Part shown: in pieces, positions 25,521-49,800 of the stretch | How the letters are laid out: the number at the start of each line of letters is the position of its first letter | Position numbering within the stretch: the stretch's first letter is position 1 | Origin: Plasmodium brasilianum | Lineage: Eukaryota; Apicomplexa; Aconoidasida; Haemosporida; Plasmodiidae | Direction of reading: 5' to 3' | Assembly: GCF_023973825.1 (NCBI RefSeq) | Contig: NC_090124.1 | Location: 1,270,501 to 1,334,500, forward strand | Length of the DNA stretch: 64,000 nt | Program-made: the position numbers and the translations under genes | Notes under the pieces: model-generated | What the model was told of the DNA's origin: nothing | Seen by the model: the letters and a program-made list of their open reading frames with translations, nothing else | Database searches by the model: none

Positions 25521-25614
25521 TGTATGTATGTATGTATGTATGTATGTATGTATGTATGTATGTATGTATGTATGTATGTATGTATGTATGTATGTATGTA
25601 TGTATGTATGTATG
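25463..25614. repeat. (AT)n followed by (ATGT)n microsatellite
   Basis: An (AT)n run of about 28 bp continues into about 30 uninterrupted copies of ATGT. This is the longest pure tetranucleotide array in the window. Confidence 0.95.
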
Positions 25615-27493
25615 TTATTGTACAATTTATATATAATTTTATCGCACTAGCTTCCCGTTTTTGAAGTGCTAAAAATTAATTTTTATGAAATTATTGTATT
25701 GTTATATTTTCATTTTACAGTGTACTTCACTACAAATAAATAAAAGTAAATTAATTGCTAATTAAAAAAATTTATACAAATAATTTAGACACTTTTATAA
25801 GTGTTTATCATATATATACATACATATTTATTAATATTATATATATATATATGTACATGTACATGTACATGTACGCAAGAATATCGATATATCATTTGTT
25901 AAAACTATTGATTTCTTCTTATATGCGCACAAAAATATACTGGGTAAACCTTGCATGCAAAATTGTGTATTTGTCTTCTATATTTTTTTTTTTATTTTTA
26001 GAAATTTTTTACATCATAAATGTTTTAAAAACAAATAAATATATATTTTATGTATTTTATTTTCATAATAAATTACTATATATTAGTATACTTAGAAAAT
26101 GACATTGGATACAGTTTTTTCAATTATTTTCTTAAAGGAATTTAAATATTCAGTTTTATATGTTATTTATTTTTTAAATGATGTTTAATTTCTTTCTTTT
26201 TCTTAAACAAATTATAAATTAAGGATTTTTTCAAATTTCAGTTAACAATTTTAATTTTTTTTTTAATTTATAATTTTTATTTTTAAACGAGAGCAATGCC
26301 ATTCATAAGTGTATACGAACAATTTAGGTACATTTTTTTTTTTTTTTAAATTCGATTTATTGGAGTATATTTAATGCGTGTAAAGAGGTAGATAAATGGA
26401 TGTACATAGATAAATGCATATGCGCACAGGAGAATATATATATATATATTCATATATGTAAGAATGTATGTATATTCACGTATGCATAAGAAGAGCAAAA
26501 TATATTACAGCATTCGTTTGGTAACAGAATTCATCGAAACAATAAACAACGTGTTCTTTGCAAAAGTGTGATGCGACCTTAAAAAATCAAATTAATTTTC
26601 CTATTTTTAATTGAAAATAGCTTTCATAAATTAAGGAATATATAAAGCGTATAAGAATGTGATTAGAAAAAAAAAAAAAAAGAAAAAAAAAAGGGAATGT
26701 TAGTGAGACAAATACTCTGGTGTTTTATTACATTTCATTATTGTTGTTGTAATAAAAATGTAAACAAGATTGATTTTATATTCCAACGTGCCTCAAAAAT
26801 TAATGTAATATGTGGCATATATGTCATATATTTAATGTATTCAAAAGTAAAAAATAATATAAATTAAGTTAAGTAAAAAATTATATATACTTATGAAACA
26901 GTAGAGTTTTAATAACTATTATATTTTAACAAAGACACATTTATATGCCCAGTGCAAACTTTGTAAAAAAGTGTGCATGAAAAATAAATTTACCTCTTGA
27001 AAATAATGAAAGAATGTTAACAAGTAAAACAAAGTAAATAAGTAAAAAAGGAATAAATAATAAAAATAAAAAAAAGCATAAAGATAATTTTAACATTTTT
27101 TTCATTTAATCTTACTTTTTATTACACATGAATGTGCAGGAAATAGGAAAATGCAAAATAGAAAAAAGATGATATGTTCAGAAAAATAGTTAACAAAAAA
27201 AAAAAAAAAAAAAAAAACTGTACATATATATATTAATATAAATACATGCATTTATGTTCATCTATGTATATATATCCCTCTTCTGTCAACATCTTAAGTT
27301 AAACAAACATGTATAAATAATTTTTATATAAATATGTTGGATTTTCATTTATATTATGTACTGCACATATATTTTTTTTTTTTTTTTTTAATGTAAAGCT
27401 TTTTTGTCTTTTTCTATAAAAAAAGTACCTTCAAACGTTTTTTTCTTTATTTTTAATTTTATGTGTTACAAAAACAAAAATATTGTACATAGA

Positions 27494-27525
<32 letters not shown>

Positions 27526-28405
27526 GGTTATAACATTTCAAAGAAAGTTCTAGGGCAATTTCTAGGTTTAATATAATTTATTTCTTTTTGTTCATATATA
27601 GATCTCCCTACTCATTTTTATTTTTATTTTTTTTTTTCTTGCATGTTCATATTTATTAGCTAAAAAAATAGAACACTATTTGTAATGTATATCGTTCATT
27701 AAAAATTATGATAGAAAGAATATAAAGACCTGGAAAGTCAAAAATACACAACAATGTAAAATTGAATATATATATTTATACTCATATATACATGTATATA
27801 TTTATTTATACACATATATATTTTTTTATACATATATATATATATATGTTTATACGTATATATATTTATATATATAAATTTATTTATTTATTTATACATA
27901 TTTATGTAGGAAAGAAATGTAAATATAAATATACAAAATGTTATATCACATATGAAGTATGAACAAGACCTTAAAAGATATTCACAGATCTCAATTAGTT
28001 AACCTAATTTGGCGTGTTCATTTGATTTTATTGCTTATTAAGTTTAATAAATATTTAATTAACCCTTATTCTAAGAATTATTTTATTTTATTTTTTACCT
28101 TGTATGTGTGTGTGTGTAAATAAAATAATTTATTTTTACTCTTTTCCTATTTTTATTTTCTTACGTTTTATTTTATTTTTTAAATATAAGTACATCTATT
28201 ATAAACACTATATGCTACATATTAATGTAGATCCCCAAAATGCTTCGTTTTTCTTCGTTTTTTATCGTTTTCGTTTCATTTTTTTTATTCTTTATAAATA
28301 AAAATGCGCATATCAATTCAAATAAAATTTTAAATATGTATTAAGAACATTTTAAATTTCATTCCCTTTAAGGTACACATGAAAAATGGATGTGTTATAA
28401 GGGTA

Positions 28406-28441
<36 letters not shown>

Positions 28442-29812
28442 CTTTTTTTTTTTTTTTTGTGGGTTTGTCTGTAAAAGCTGTTATGTTGTTCATATCAGCA
28501 GCAATATTTTTTTATGTTATTCTACTTCATAGAAAAATTTATATTTACAAACTTTCATTTGAAAATTTTACATATATTTATTTATTTATGTATTTATTTC
28601 TTACTTATTTTTGCTTAATATTTTAATGTTTAAAAAGTATAAGTCTTGAAATTATAAAAAGAAAAAAAAAAAAAAAAAAAAAAATCCACAGGAATATTAA
28701 TCTTACATCTGTGTTTAGCATACTATTTAATTTTTGTTCTTAATTATAACTGTGTAAATACGATAAGTAATTATTTTTATAGTTGAAAATGCACAAAAAA
28801 AATAGAAAATATCATATAATATATTTTATATATCCTTTTTTTTTACATTAGAAATTTTTTTAAAAATAAGATATAAATGATATATGCCCTAATATTATGT
28901 GCGTTTTTTCATAGAACCATGAAAGTTATCTTTTGCCCTATCTTATTTTCGATTTCATTTGCACTGCATATATACGTACATACTCACATATGTATATATA
29001 TTCCTGTATACATATATTCGTAAGTACATATATCAATACGTTCGTATATTCATACTTAGAGGTATTCATATATACATAAATACATACATAAATACTTAAA
29101 TTCATACATATATATAGATAATTACCTATACATTAAAGCATTTATCCAATCTCTTCCTTTTCTTTCTTTTTTTTCTTTCACTCTCTTGTGTGTTATTTAC
29201 AATTCATTTTAGCATGCTACATTTTTTATTATAGAAATTAACAATGCTATATATATTTTTTTTTTTTTTCTTTGTTGCTTATATATGTATAGTAAAAAAC
29301 TATTTTAAAAAGAGAAATTAAAAAACCATAAAATTATTTTTATACCATTTTTAATATACCTAGAATTTTTGGTTCTGCATATTGTATGTGTATTAAGTAT
29401 CCTTTTTGCATTTAATATTCCTTATCCGTGTAAATTTATTTTGTGAATTAATGAACTTATATTTATATATTTATATAAAAATCATTTATATATGTGTATA
29501 TATAACTATTATCTCTTACTTGTTCATATTTACGAAAATATATATTGTTATTTTTTCTTGCTTTTTTTCTATTTCTTTGTCTTATTAAATAAAGCATGCA
29601 CCAAAGCAAGTATGGACAGCATATGTTGTTATATTGCATTTATGTTAATACAGAGATTAATTAAAGTAATGTTACATATTGCACTTTTTTTTATAAAAAA
29701 AGTATATGTAGATTTATTCTCCCACAACTTGAATTAGTTTATTTTTCTATTTCAAATGATAATAAATATGTAATCTATATATTTATCTATGTCTCTATCT
29801 CTATATCTATAT

Positions 29813-29853
<41 letters not shown>

Positions 29854-31295
29854 TCTATATCCTTCTATATATCTAAATAAGTATCTAAATATATATATAA
29901 AATCTCTAAATATAAATATATAATTATAAATATATGTATACATATGTAGCTATGTATATACAAACGTATATGTAAAACTTATATGCTTATATATTTTATA
30001 TTACTTAATATTATGATGTTCTAGAAATTATATATTCTAGAGTATCAATATTATTTTATGCATTTTTTTATTTTTCTTTTGTCGATCATCATTAAATATT
30101 TCAAAATTGAAATTAAAAAGGTTAAATATATTTTCATTTTGTACTAAATTTTTTTTCAATATAAACTAAAATATACATATACATATATATATATATATAT
30201 ATATCTTTATTTATTTTTTATTAAAGATCTTTTTCTTTGTTATGAACTTTTTTTCTTCTTTTTTTGTATATTTAGAACTACAAAAGTTAATAATCATAAC
30301 CTAAGAAAACTTACAATCTTTTTAATATTTCCTTTTTTTCCATATTTTGATATTACATAGAAATACATGTTTTTAACAGTTGCAGAATTTTTTATTTCTT
30401 TACCCCAAGAATTTATACATAATATGGAAATAATGATTGCATTTCCTGTTTTTCAAAATTTATTGTTGAAGTACAACTTTAATTTAATTCGTAATATCTA
30501 AATACTTATATATACATATAATTAGATCTATGTACATACGTACATACATACATACATATATACAAATAAATAAATAAATATATAGGCTTATATATACATG
30601 TGCACATAAACAAGCGCCCTCACACAACAAGTATACGTACATGTATTGATATATATATATATGTATATATGTATATATATGTATATATGTATTTATAATT
30701 ATATATATATATATATATATGCAGAACTTCTGTTTTCAGGCATCTTTTAATATATGTTGTATGTGTAACACCTATATAAACATTTGTAAATAAATGTATA
30801 TTTATATATTAATAAATTTTCAAATTATACGAAATGCCAGCTAGTAAAAAGTGAATACATATCTTTAGTTACATTTCTCACTTTTTTACTTTTTCTTCTT
30901 ATTAAATTTAAATTTAAATATAATGCAGTTTATCATATATAATAACAGCTTTAACGTGAAATATATATTTTTTCTTTTTTCTTTTTCCTTTTTTCCATTT
31001 TTCATTTTCTTTTTTCCATATTTCATTTTCTCTATTCTATTTTTCATTTTCTTTTTACCGTTTTTCATCTTCCTTTTTCCGTTTTTCACCTTTTTTTTTT
31101 ATTTTTTATTTTCTTTTTTCCATTTTCCTTTTTTTAATTTTAGCAAAATTTTGTATAAAATGTTTTTTAATTGTTTAGAACAATAATCTACGTTAGTCTT
31201 ACAAAACTATTTATTTATTATTTATTATATATACTCTATATACATTCATTTATGTATGTATAGCTGCTTATTAAGTTATAATTATGAAAAGCATA

Positions 31296-31326
<31 letters not shown>

Positions 31327-32231
31327 AATTATTATGTTTCTTACATTTTACATATTTATGTAAAAGTAAAACAAAATGTTATAAAGACATTACAACGCAA
31401 GACATATATCAGTATTTTCTTTATTGTAATACTATATATACTTACAAATTAATAAGTATATTGTCTACATATCAAGGTACGTATGAACGTACATTTGTAA
31501 ATATGTATATATAAATCAGTTCAATGAAATGAGACAGAAAAAGTTGTAGTTTTATATAGTACTAATAAAAATATTATAACATTAAAAAAATGTAATTTTT
31601 TTTATTAAATATGTAAGAAGCATTTATATGTACAAATAAGTTTATATGTACATGTATATATATGTATGTATATGTATATATGAGTATATACATGAGTATA
31701 ATCATATGTAAATGTGTATGTATTTTTACATGTGCATGTACATATATATATATCCACATGTGTATATATGTGAACACCTGTACAGAAAAGCATGAACTTG
31801 TGTACAAGTTTATTATACACAGTTGTTTTGAAATTTTAACAGATACATTCTATTTTTCAAAGAAGCTTTTTTTCCTTTTTTTCTTTTTTTTTTAGTTATA
31901 TTTCAACTGATGTATAAAATATAAAATGATTATGTATTTGTCTTTTTCTTCGTATTATAAACCATTCTTTTTTTCCAGCTTATATAAATAGAAGGTTGAT
32001 ATTTTAATTAAGTGAAATATTACGGAACATTTTTGCAAAAAAGCATATATTGTATATTATTACTATTTTATTTTTAATTTGTTTTTTTGTTCATATGGTC
32101 GTTTTGTCCTTTTGTCAATTTGTCCTTTTGTCAATTTGTATTTTTGTCCTTTTGTCACTTTGTCACTTTGTCATTTTGCCAATTTGTCAATTTTTCCTTT
32201 TTTTTCTTTTTAAATCAAATAACTCATAAAA

Positions 32232-43664
<11,433 letters not shown>

Positions 43665-46600
43665 CAATAAAAAGTATTAATAACAGGGATTTTAGCTAGA
43701 AAAAAAAAAAAATAATAAAATAACATTTTTTTTTTTTTAATAACCCTTGAATATATGTACATATACATATATATATATATATATATATGAACATATATAT
43801 TATATAATACGGTATAACCCCGAACTTGGCTAATAAGAAAATTTAGCAGAAATTTCGATTCGAGCATAATAACAGAGGCTATTATTGTGCACCCCCTTCA
43901 TATATGATAATTATTTATCCAAAAAATGAGCATAAAAAAGAAACATTGCAAAACAGAGTATAGCAAAGTATAAGCAAAACAGAGTATAGCAAAGTATAAG
44001 CAAAACAGAGTATAGCAAAGTATAAGCAAAACAGAGTATAGCAAAGAATAAGCAAAATATAACATAGCAAAGATGAGCAAAACTTAGCATAGCAAAGTAT
44101 AAGCAAAACATAACATAGCAAAGTATAAGCAAAACATAACATAGCAAAGATGAGCAAAACAGAGTATAGCAAAGAATAAGCAAAACATAACATAGCAAAG
44201 ATGAGTAAAACTTAGCATAGCAAAGTATAAGTAAAACATAACATAGCAAAGATGAGCAAAACTTAGCATAGCAAAGTATAAGCAAAACAGAGTATAGCAA
44301 AGAATAAGCAAAATATAATATAGCAAAGATGAGCAAAACGTAGCATAGCAAAGTATAATAAAAGATTACAAATTATAATACAGTAATACGCAGCAAAATA
44401 AAAAAAAAAAAATTTTTAATATGTGCAAGTTTTATTCTCAAATGAAATTTAATTTGCTCATTATTCATGTAAAACTGCATTTACATAGTTGTATATTTGT
44501 ATAACACTATGTACACACATTTATGAGTTGCATGCACAGGTGTATATGATGGATACACATAATATGTGCATGCAATAACGTAAAATATGATCCATCATTT
44601 TTTTTTTTTTTTTGTTTGAAGTTCATATTTAACAAAATATAATTCATATACATAATACATTACTGCATGACAAAAACATTTGTTTCGTCTAAATGATAAA
44701 ATAGTAATAAAATAAAAATGAAATAAAATAAAATAAAATAAACACAAAGTCACAAAATAATAAAATAATTAATTCATCATTTTGTGTACATTTTTTTTTA
44801 TTTTCCCGTAAGAGATTTTGTTCAAAAAAAATTGTATATTCTTTAAATATGAAATACATACCCGCTTTGGCATATAAATATATATATGCTTATATTTGTT
44901 TATATATGTATATATCTGTTTTCCCTTTTATTTTTTCTATTATGTGAATATTATGTGTATACGCATGATGATGACTACTGCGAATACAACATATATTATG
45001 TGCATGTGCACATATCTCATTGTACATTTATATATATATATACAATTTATATTGACATATAATATATATATAAAATATACATTTTATTTATTTATATATT
45101 TATTTATATATTTATTTATATATTTATTTATATATTTATTTATTTATATATTTATTTATTTATACATGTATGATCGGAGGTATACGTTAGTACGGGGGAC
45201 GAAGTGCATTACGAACTTGAACTCATTGAAATTTCTCTTAACTTTTTTTTTTTTTTTTTTTTTTTTCTTCAATAATATTATTTCCTTTTTTATTTTTTCC
45301 ATCTTATTTTTCGTATTTTTCTTATCCTTTTTAATTTATTTTACTTTAATATGCTTTATATATATACTTTTTTATTATTTGCATACATGATTTGACTTCT
45401 TTATTTTTACTTTTAGTATATATACTTGAGAAAATATATTAAAGCGTGAAAAAACTACTAAAGTACATATATGTATATATATATAAAAATAATATATATT
45501 TCTTATAATAAAAGGGAATTATATATATATATATATATATATAAAAAGAAAATTTTATTTAAGTTTATAACGAAGAAAAGCTGATTGCATGACTTCATTG
45601 ATACAAGGCCATGAATAAACTCATTTTACTCGAATGCTTAGGTTTTATCAAATTTATTAAAAAAAAAAAATTTTAAATTAACGTGTGTTATGATAAAAAT
45701 TGCTTAAGTTTTTTGTATAATATATTTAAAACGAGAAGAGGAGAGAAACAAAAAAAAAAAAAAAATATACATTTACATATACACAAACATATATATATAT
45801 ATATATATGCACATATGTATATGTATATTTTGTATGTATATGTTTTTATGCGTGTACATACTAAACCCGCGTGCCAATGCTAATGTTACATTTGTTCGTG
45901 AAATATTTTATATCTTTTAAAAATTGTTTTAATTCAAAAAATGAAAAAGGATAAAAAAAAAAAAAAAAAAAAGAAAAGAACATCTTGATTTTAAAAATTA
46001 AAAAGTATTAAAAACCTTAAATTAAATAATATTTCAATGTTTCTTTTCCATCTCTTTTTTTATCTATTTTTCTTAAAAAAAAATATGGCAGAGGATCGTG
46101 GTCCGCGAAGTACCATAAAATAGGATGTACATAAATACATATACATGATATATTACATACATATGTGTGTATGTGCGAAGAACGATATTGTTGCGCGTGG
46201 GTGTAGTATAAACATGTTGGAGAAAATAAGCATACAACAATGCATAATAAATAATACGTAATAGCAAACCTGTGCACACAGAACGAACAGTCAATTTTCC
46301 AAACGTTAACCCATTACTTACATTTTCTAAGGTAACCCCTCTTTTTCTTTTTTTTTTTTAACTTGTTATTTGTTTTTTCTGGGTATTCATTATATAGTGT
46401 ACTTCTTCATATACATTAATTAAAAAGAAAAAAAAAAAGGCATGGAAAAAGACGTGGAAAGAGAAATTAAAAAAGTAATATAAATAGAAAATGAAACAGA
46501 AACTATAACAGAAATTATACCAGAAAATGAAAAAGATAATGAAAAGGTGTAAAATTAAAAATACGTAAGACTGAACAGAGAATAAAATTGCAGTCGTTCC

Positions 46601-46843
46601 TTATGTGATGAGTACATAATATATTCTACCGGAGAACGCGGCTTTTTGCAACGTCAGTTCAGCGACCACCCATACGATACATACATTACCTGTATTTATA
46701 CATGAATCTATATATTCACATATATGTATAAGCATTTTAACAAGTGTGTGCCTATGCATGCACATCATAATGCACTACATATTTTTACATCGATTTTGCA
46801 AAATACTATCTATGTCTACGGATCCCTCCCGCTGTGTCATTTG
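43665..46843. other. Convergent intergenic region, AP2Tel / LeuRS
   Basis: Holds a 25-26-nt repeat array (43940-44350), a TTTATTTATATA array (45080-45165), T and A homopolymers, and three G/C-richer islands at 46085-46125, 46265-46330 and 46594-46705. The last has open frames on both strands and is reported as a finding. No complete gene can be assembled with confidence. Confidence 0.6.
43940..44350. repeat. 25-26-bp tandem repeat array
   Basis: About 16 copies of variants of AGCAAAGTATAAGCAAAACA with GAGTAT, TAACAT or TTAGCAT insertions. Minus-strand frames of Cys/Tyr/Leu/Phe are shadows of it. Confidence 0.88.
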
Positions 46844-49800
46844 CTACGATTCCACGTTATACATAAAAATGGATGGGTTTCCAGGATTGGATAATTTATA
46901 TATATCCGTATTGTCAATTTCACATTTTTTAGTATTTTCCAATACTTGTATATCTCCTAAATTCAAACTCCTTTTCATAAAATCTACATTATTTTTTATT
47001 AATTGTATTTCATCATATGGTAGAGTTAATTCGTACTGATTATTATTTAGGGTAACATTATCTTTAACTAGGAATGTAGCAAAGCTGAGTATTTCTTTTT
47101 TTTCATTTTTTGGTAAATTATTAACATATGGATTCTGTACTAGAAGATTAATATAATTTGATGGTAACTTCTTGTCTTCACTATTATTTATAATACTATT
47201 TAAAATGTCGATAATTTTTTTTTGAGTATCATTATATTCCCTTGCAACATAAACTATAGCTTTAAATTTCATTCCTTCTTCTTCATCATCTTTGTAATTT
47301 TCCTCTTCATAGTTTTTACAAATGTCGTTATTGCTTACATTTGTATTTCCGCTAACACACGGATTTACGTTAACATTATTAACATGGTCCACGCCTCCTT
47401 TTTGAATGCCATTTTTGTTGATCATTTCTTTACATTGCCCCTCTGGTTGCTGCTTATGGTTATTCACTTCATTGGTTTCATTCGATTTGATCATACTATT
47501 ATTCGGAACGCTACTCTTTGAAACACTCATTGTGCTCTTCTTCCCCTGGTTGACTTCGCTCGTATCGCTTTTCGTTTTCTGTTTATTATTTTTATTAATA
47601 ACTTTGTCATATGATTTACGAAATATTTCCACGACATTTAGTAAATTATTATATTGCTTGTGCATAACTATTGAAAAATTGGTATGTTCTGTTGGTGGCC
47701 ATTTCTGATTTATTAAAAATTTTTCTTTTTTTAAAATATAAGTCCATATATGTTCAGTAATATGTGGAATAATAGGATTTATAATAATACAAATCCTTTC
47801 AATAAAAAAATTAACAGTATCTTTGTGCATGTGTATTTTATCGCACATTATTCGATATGTATCTCTCTTTAATAGCATGTCATAAAATCCATATTTGAGT
47901 ACATCTCTAAATAGTAATTTTTCATAAGACTCTTTACATTTATTCGTTAAATAATTTATTTCATTTTCAAAAATACGATCATTGAACGTTTTTTCACCAC
48001 ATCTAAATATGTACACATTATTCTTTGTTTCAATACAAAAGTTTATCAAGTTATATAATTTCATAATAGCACTATTTGCTGTGTCTGTATTAAAATTCGC
48101 ATCTTCTATAGAATCCCCTGCATCTGCTAAAGCAATTCTTGTACCATCACTTGTATACAAACCTATACTCTCTTCTATAGTAATAAAATTTCCTTTACTC
48201 TTAGACATTTTTTCTTTATTTACTAATACATGTCCATTACAAAAAAAAGATTTTGGAAAATATTTTATTGTTTCATAATTATTTAAATCTAATTGATCTA
48301 TCTCATTTAATATTTCATTCTGTTTATCTAGTATACTCTTTTCCTCCATATGACATTCTTTATTTTTTTTATATATTTTTTTACCCCATATAGCTACATG
48401 GTTAAATAAGGCCATAGTTAAATGATTAAAAATTAAATCTTTCCCTGATATTCTCACATCAAATGGATACCAATATTGAAACTCTCTTCTTATCTTTTTC
48501 AATTTATCAGTTGTAATATTTTTACTTATCTTACTTGTATCATCACTTATATCAAATACGTAATCAAAGAATTCGTCGTTTAAATCATTCACCTCGATGT
48601 TTAGAAGTCCACGATCCTTTCCATCTACACTACCCTGAAGAAAATGACTGATCGTATAGTAAGCCATGTATATGGTGGAATCGGACAGGCTTTCAATTAG
48701 TTCCTTCTCTGTTCGAATCTGCATCTCCTTCTCCTCAATTTGTTCCTTTTGTCCCTCTTGTGCCACTTCCTTACTTTGCATATATTTATCATCTGTACTA
48801 CTACTCGAAATGTTTTTCTCTTCCACGGGATTTCCTCCCTCCCCTCCTTTACACGCCAACGAGTTGAAATCCGGCATGTATGTTCCTAACCCGTATGCCC
48901 TACTACATGACCAATCATCGAGCCAAAAGATTACATGCTGTAATTGTTTATACAAAACATCATTGTATGTTTGAAAATTTGTCTTCTTTAACTGTATTAA
49001 AACATCCTTTTTGAATTCTAAATTCCCATAATTAATATACCATTGATTACACAAAGCTGCAATGCACTTGACATTATTCCTATCTATAACAAGCACTTCT
49101 GGTTCGTTATATAAAAATCCTTCATTATTTTTAATAATATATTGTTTTGCTAATTTTCTACAATTAAATGTTTTCATACCTACATATGGCTCTACAGTCA
49201 TCGTGCCTTCAAAATACTGTTTTTTATATAAAACTTCTTTAATTTTTTGTAATTTTGCATCTTTACTTGATACAATTTTTTCATTATCATAATAATACTT
49301 ACCACTATTGGTCCCAATTTCTGGCAATTCAATACACGAATGACTTTCATTGTTCAAATACTCTTCCTTTAAATTGTATTTCTCACAATAAAAATTTTTT
49401 TTTTTTCTTATCTCTTCTAAACATGCATAGTCATCTGTACTGTCACTTGACACACAAGGAACTATCGCTGTAGAAACATTCATTTTAATAGTAGTCATTG
49501 GTAAAATATATAAATTTTTTATCTTCGACAAATTTGTGTATGTCCTCAACCCAATCAGAGATTCTCCCTTTATCTTACACAAAACTAAAACATCCCTCAG
49601 GTCGTTGATGTTGTCCAGTTTATTGTTCGCACTTGCTCCACTACTATTCACTCCAACACTGCTGCAATCACTGCTAGTAGCCGTTTTCCCGTCTGCACTT
49701 CCCCCCCAATTAGATTTGTCCATCCGCATGAGAAGAGGAATTATGCCCTGATATGCCATATTGTACAAACTATTTTCCGAACAAATGTATATATTTTCGC

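Larger units (their letters stand above)
22633..32231. other. 9.6-kb gene-poor stretch upstream of AP2Tel
   Basis: I find no convincing protein gene or structured RNA. The left end (22655-22740) is a purine tract. 22760-23860 is a long imperfect array of 28-32-nt units. The rest is AT-rich with (AT)n and TATG microsatellites (25463-25614, 28410-28439, 29815-29847, 30640-30720, 31295-31312), A/T homopolymers and short frames under 120 residues of Ile/Tyr/Phe/Lys. An exact TGCATGCA occurs at 25020. The right part probably contains the AP2Tel promoter and 5' UTR. Confidence 0.65.

Noticed and set aside
43898..44351. Four overlapping minus-strand frames of CYVLLILCYA repeats
   Set aside because: They come from the 25-26-bp repeat array in the AP2Tel 3' flank, with no unique sequence.
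46085..46330. Minus-strand G/C-richer patches (ending ...DHDPLPYFFLRK; and a GTAAGT donor near 46321)
   Set aside because: They do not assemble into a gene with normal intron sizes. The only intron that fits is about 52 nt and the upstream exon has stops.
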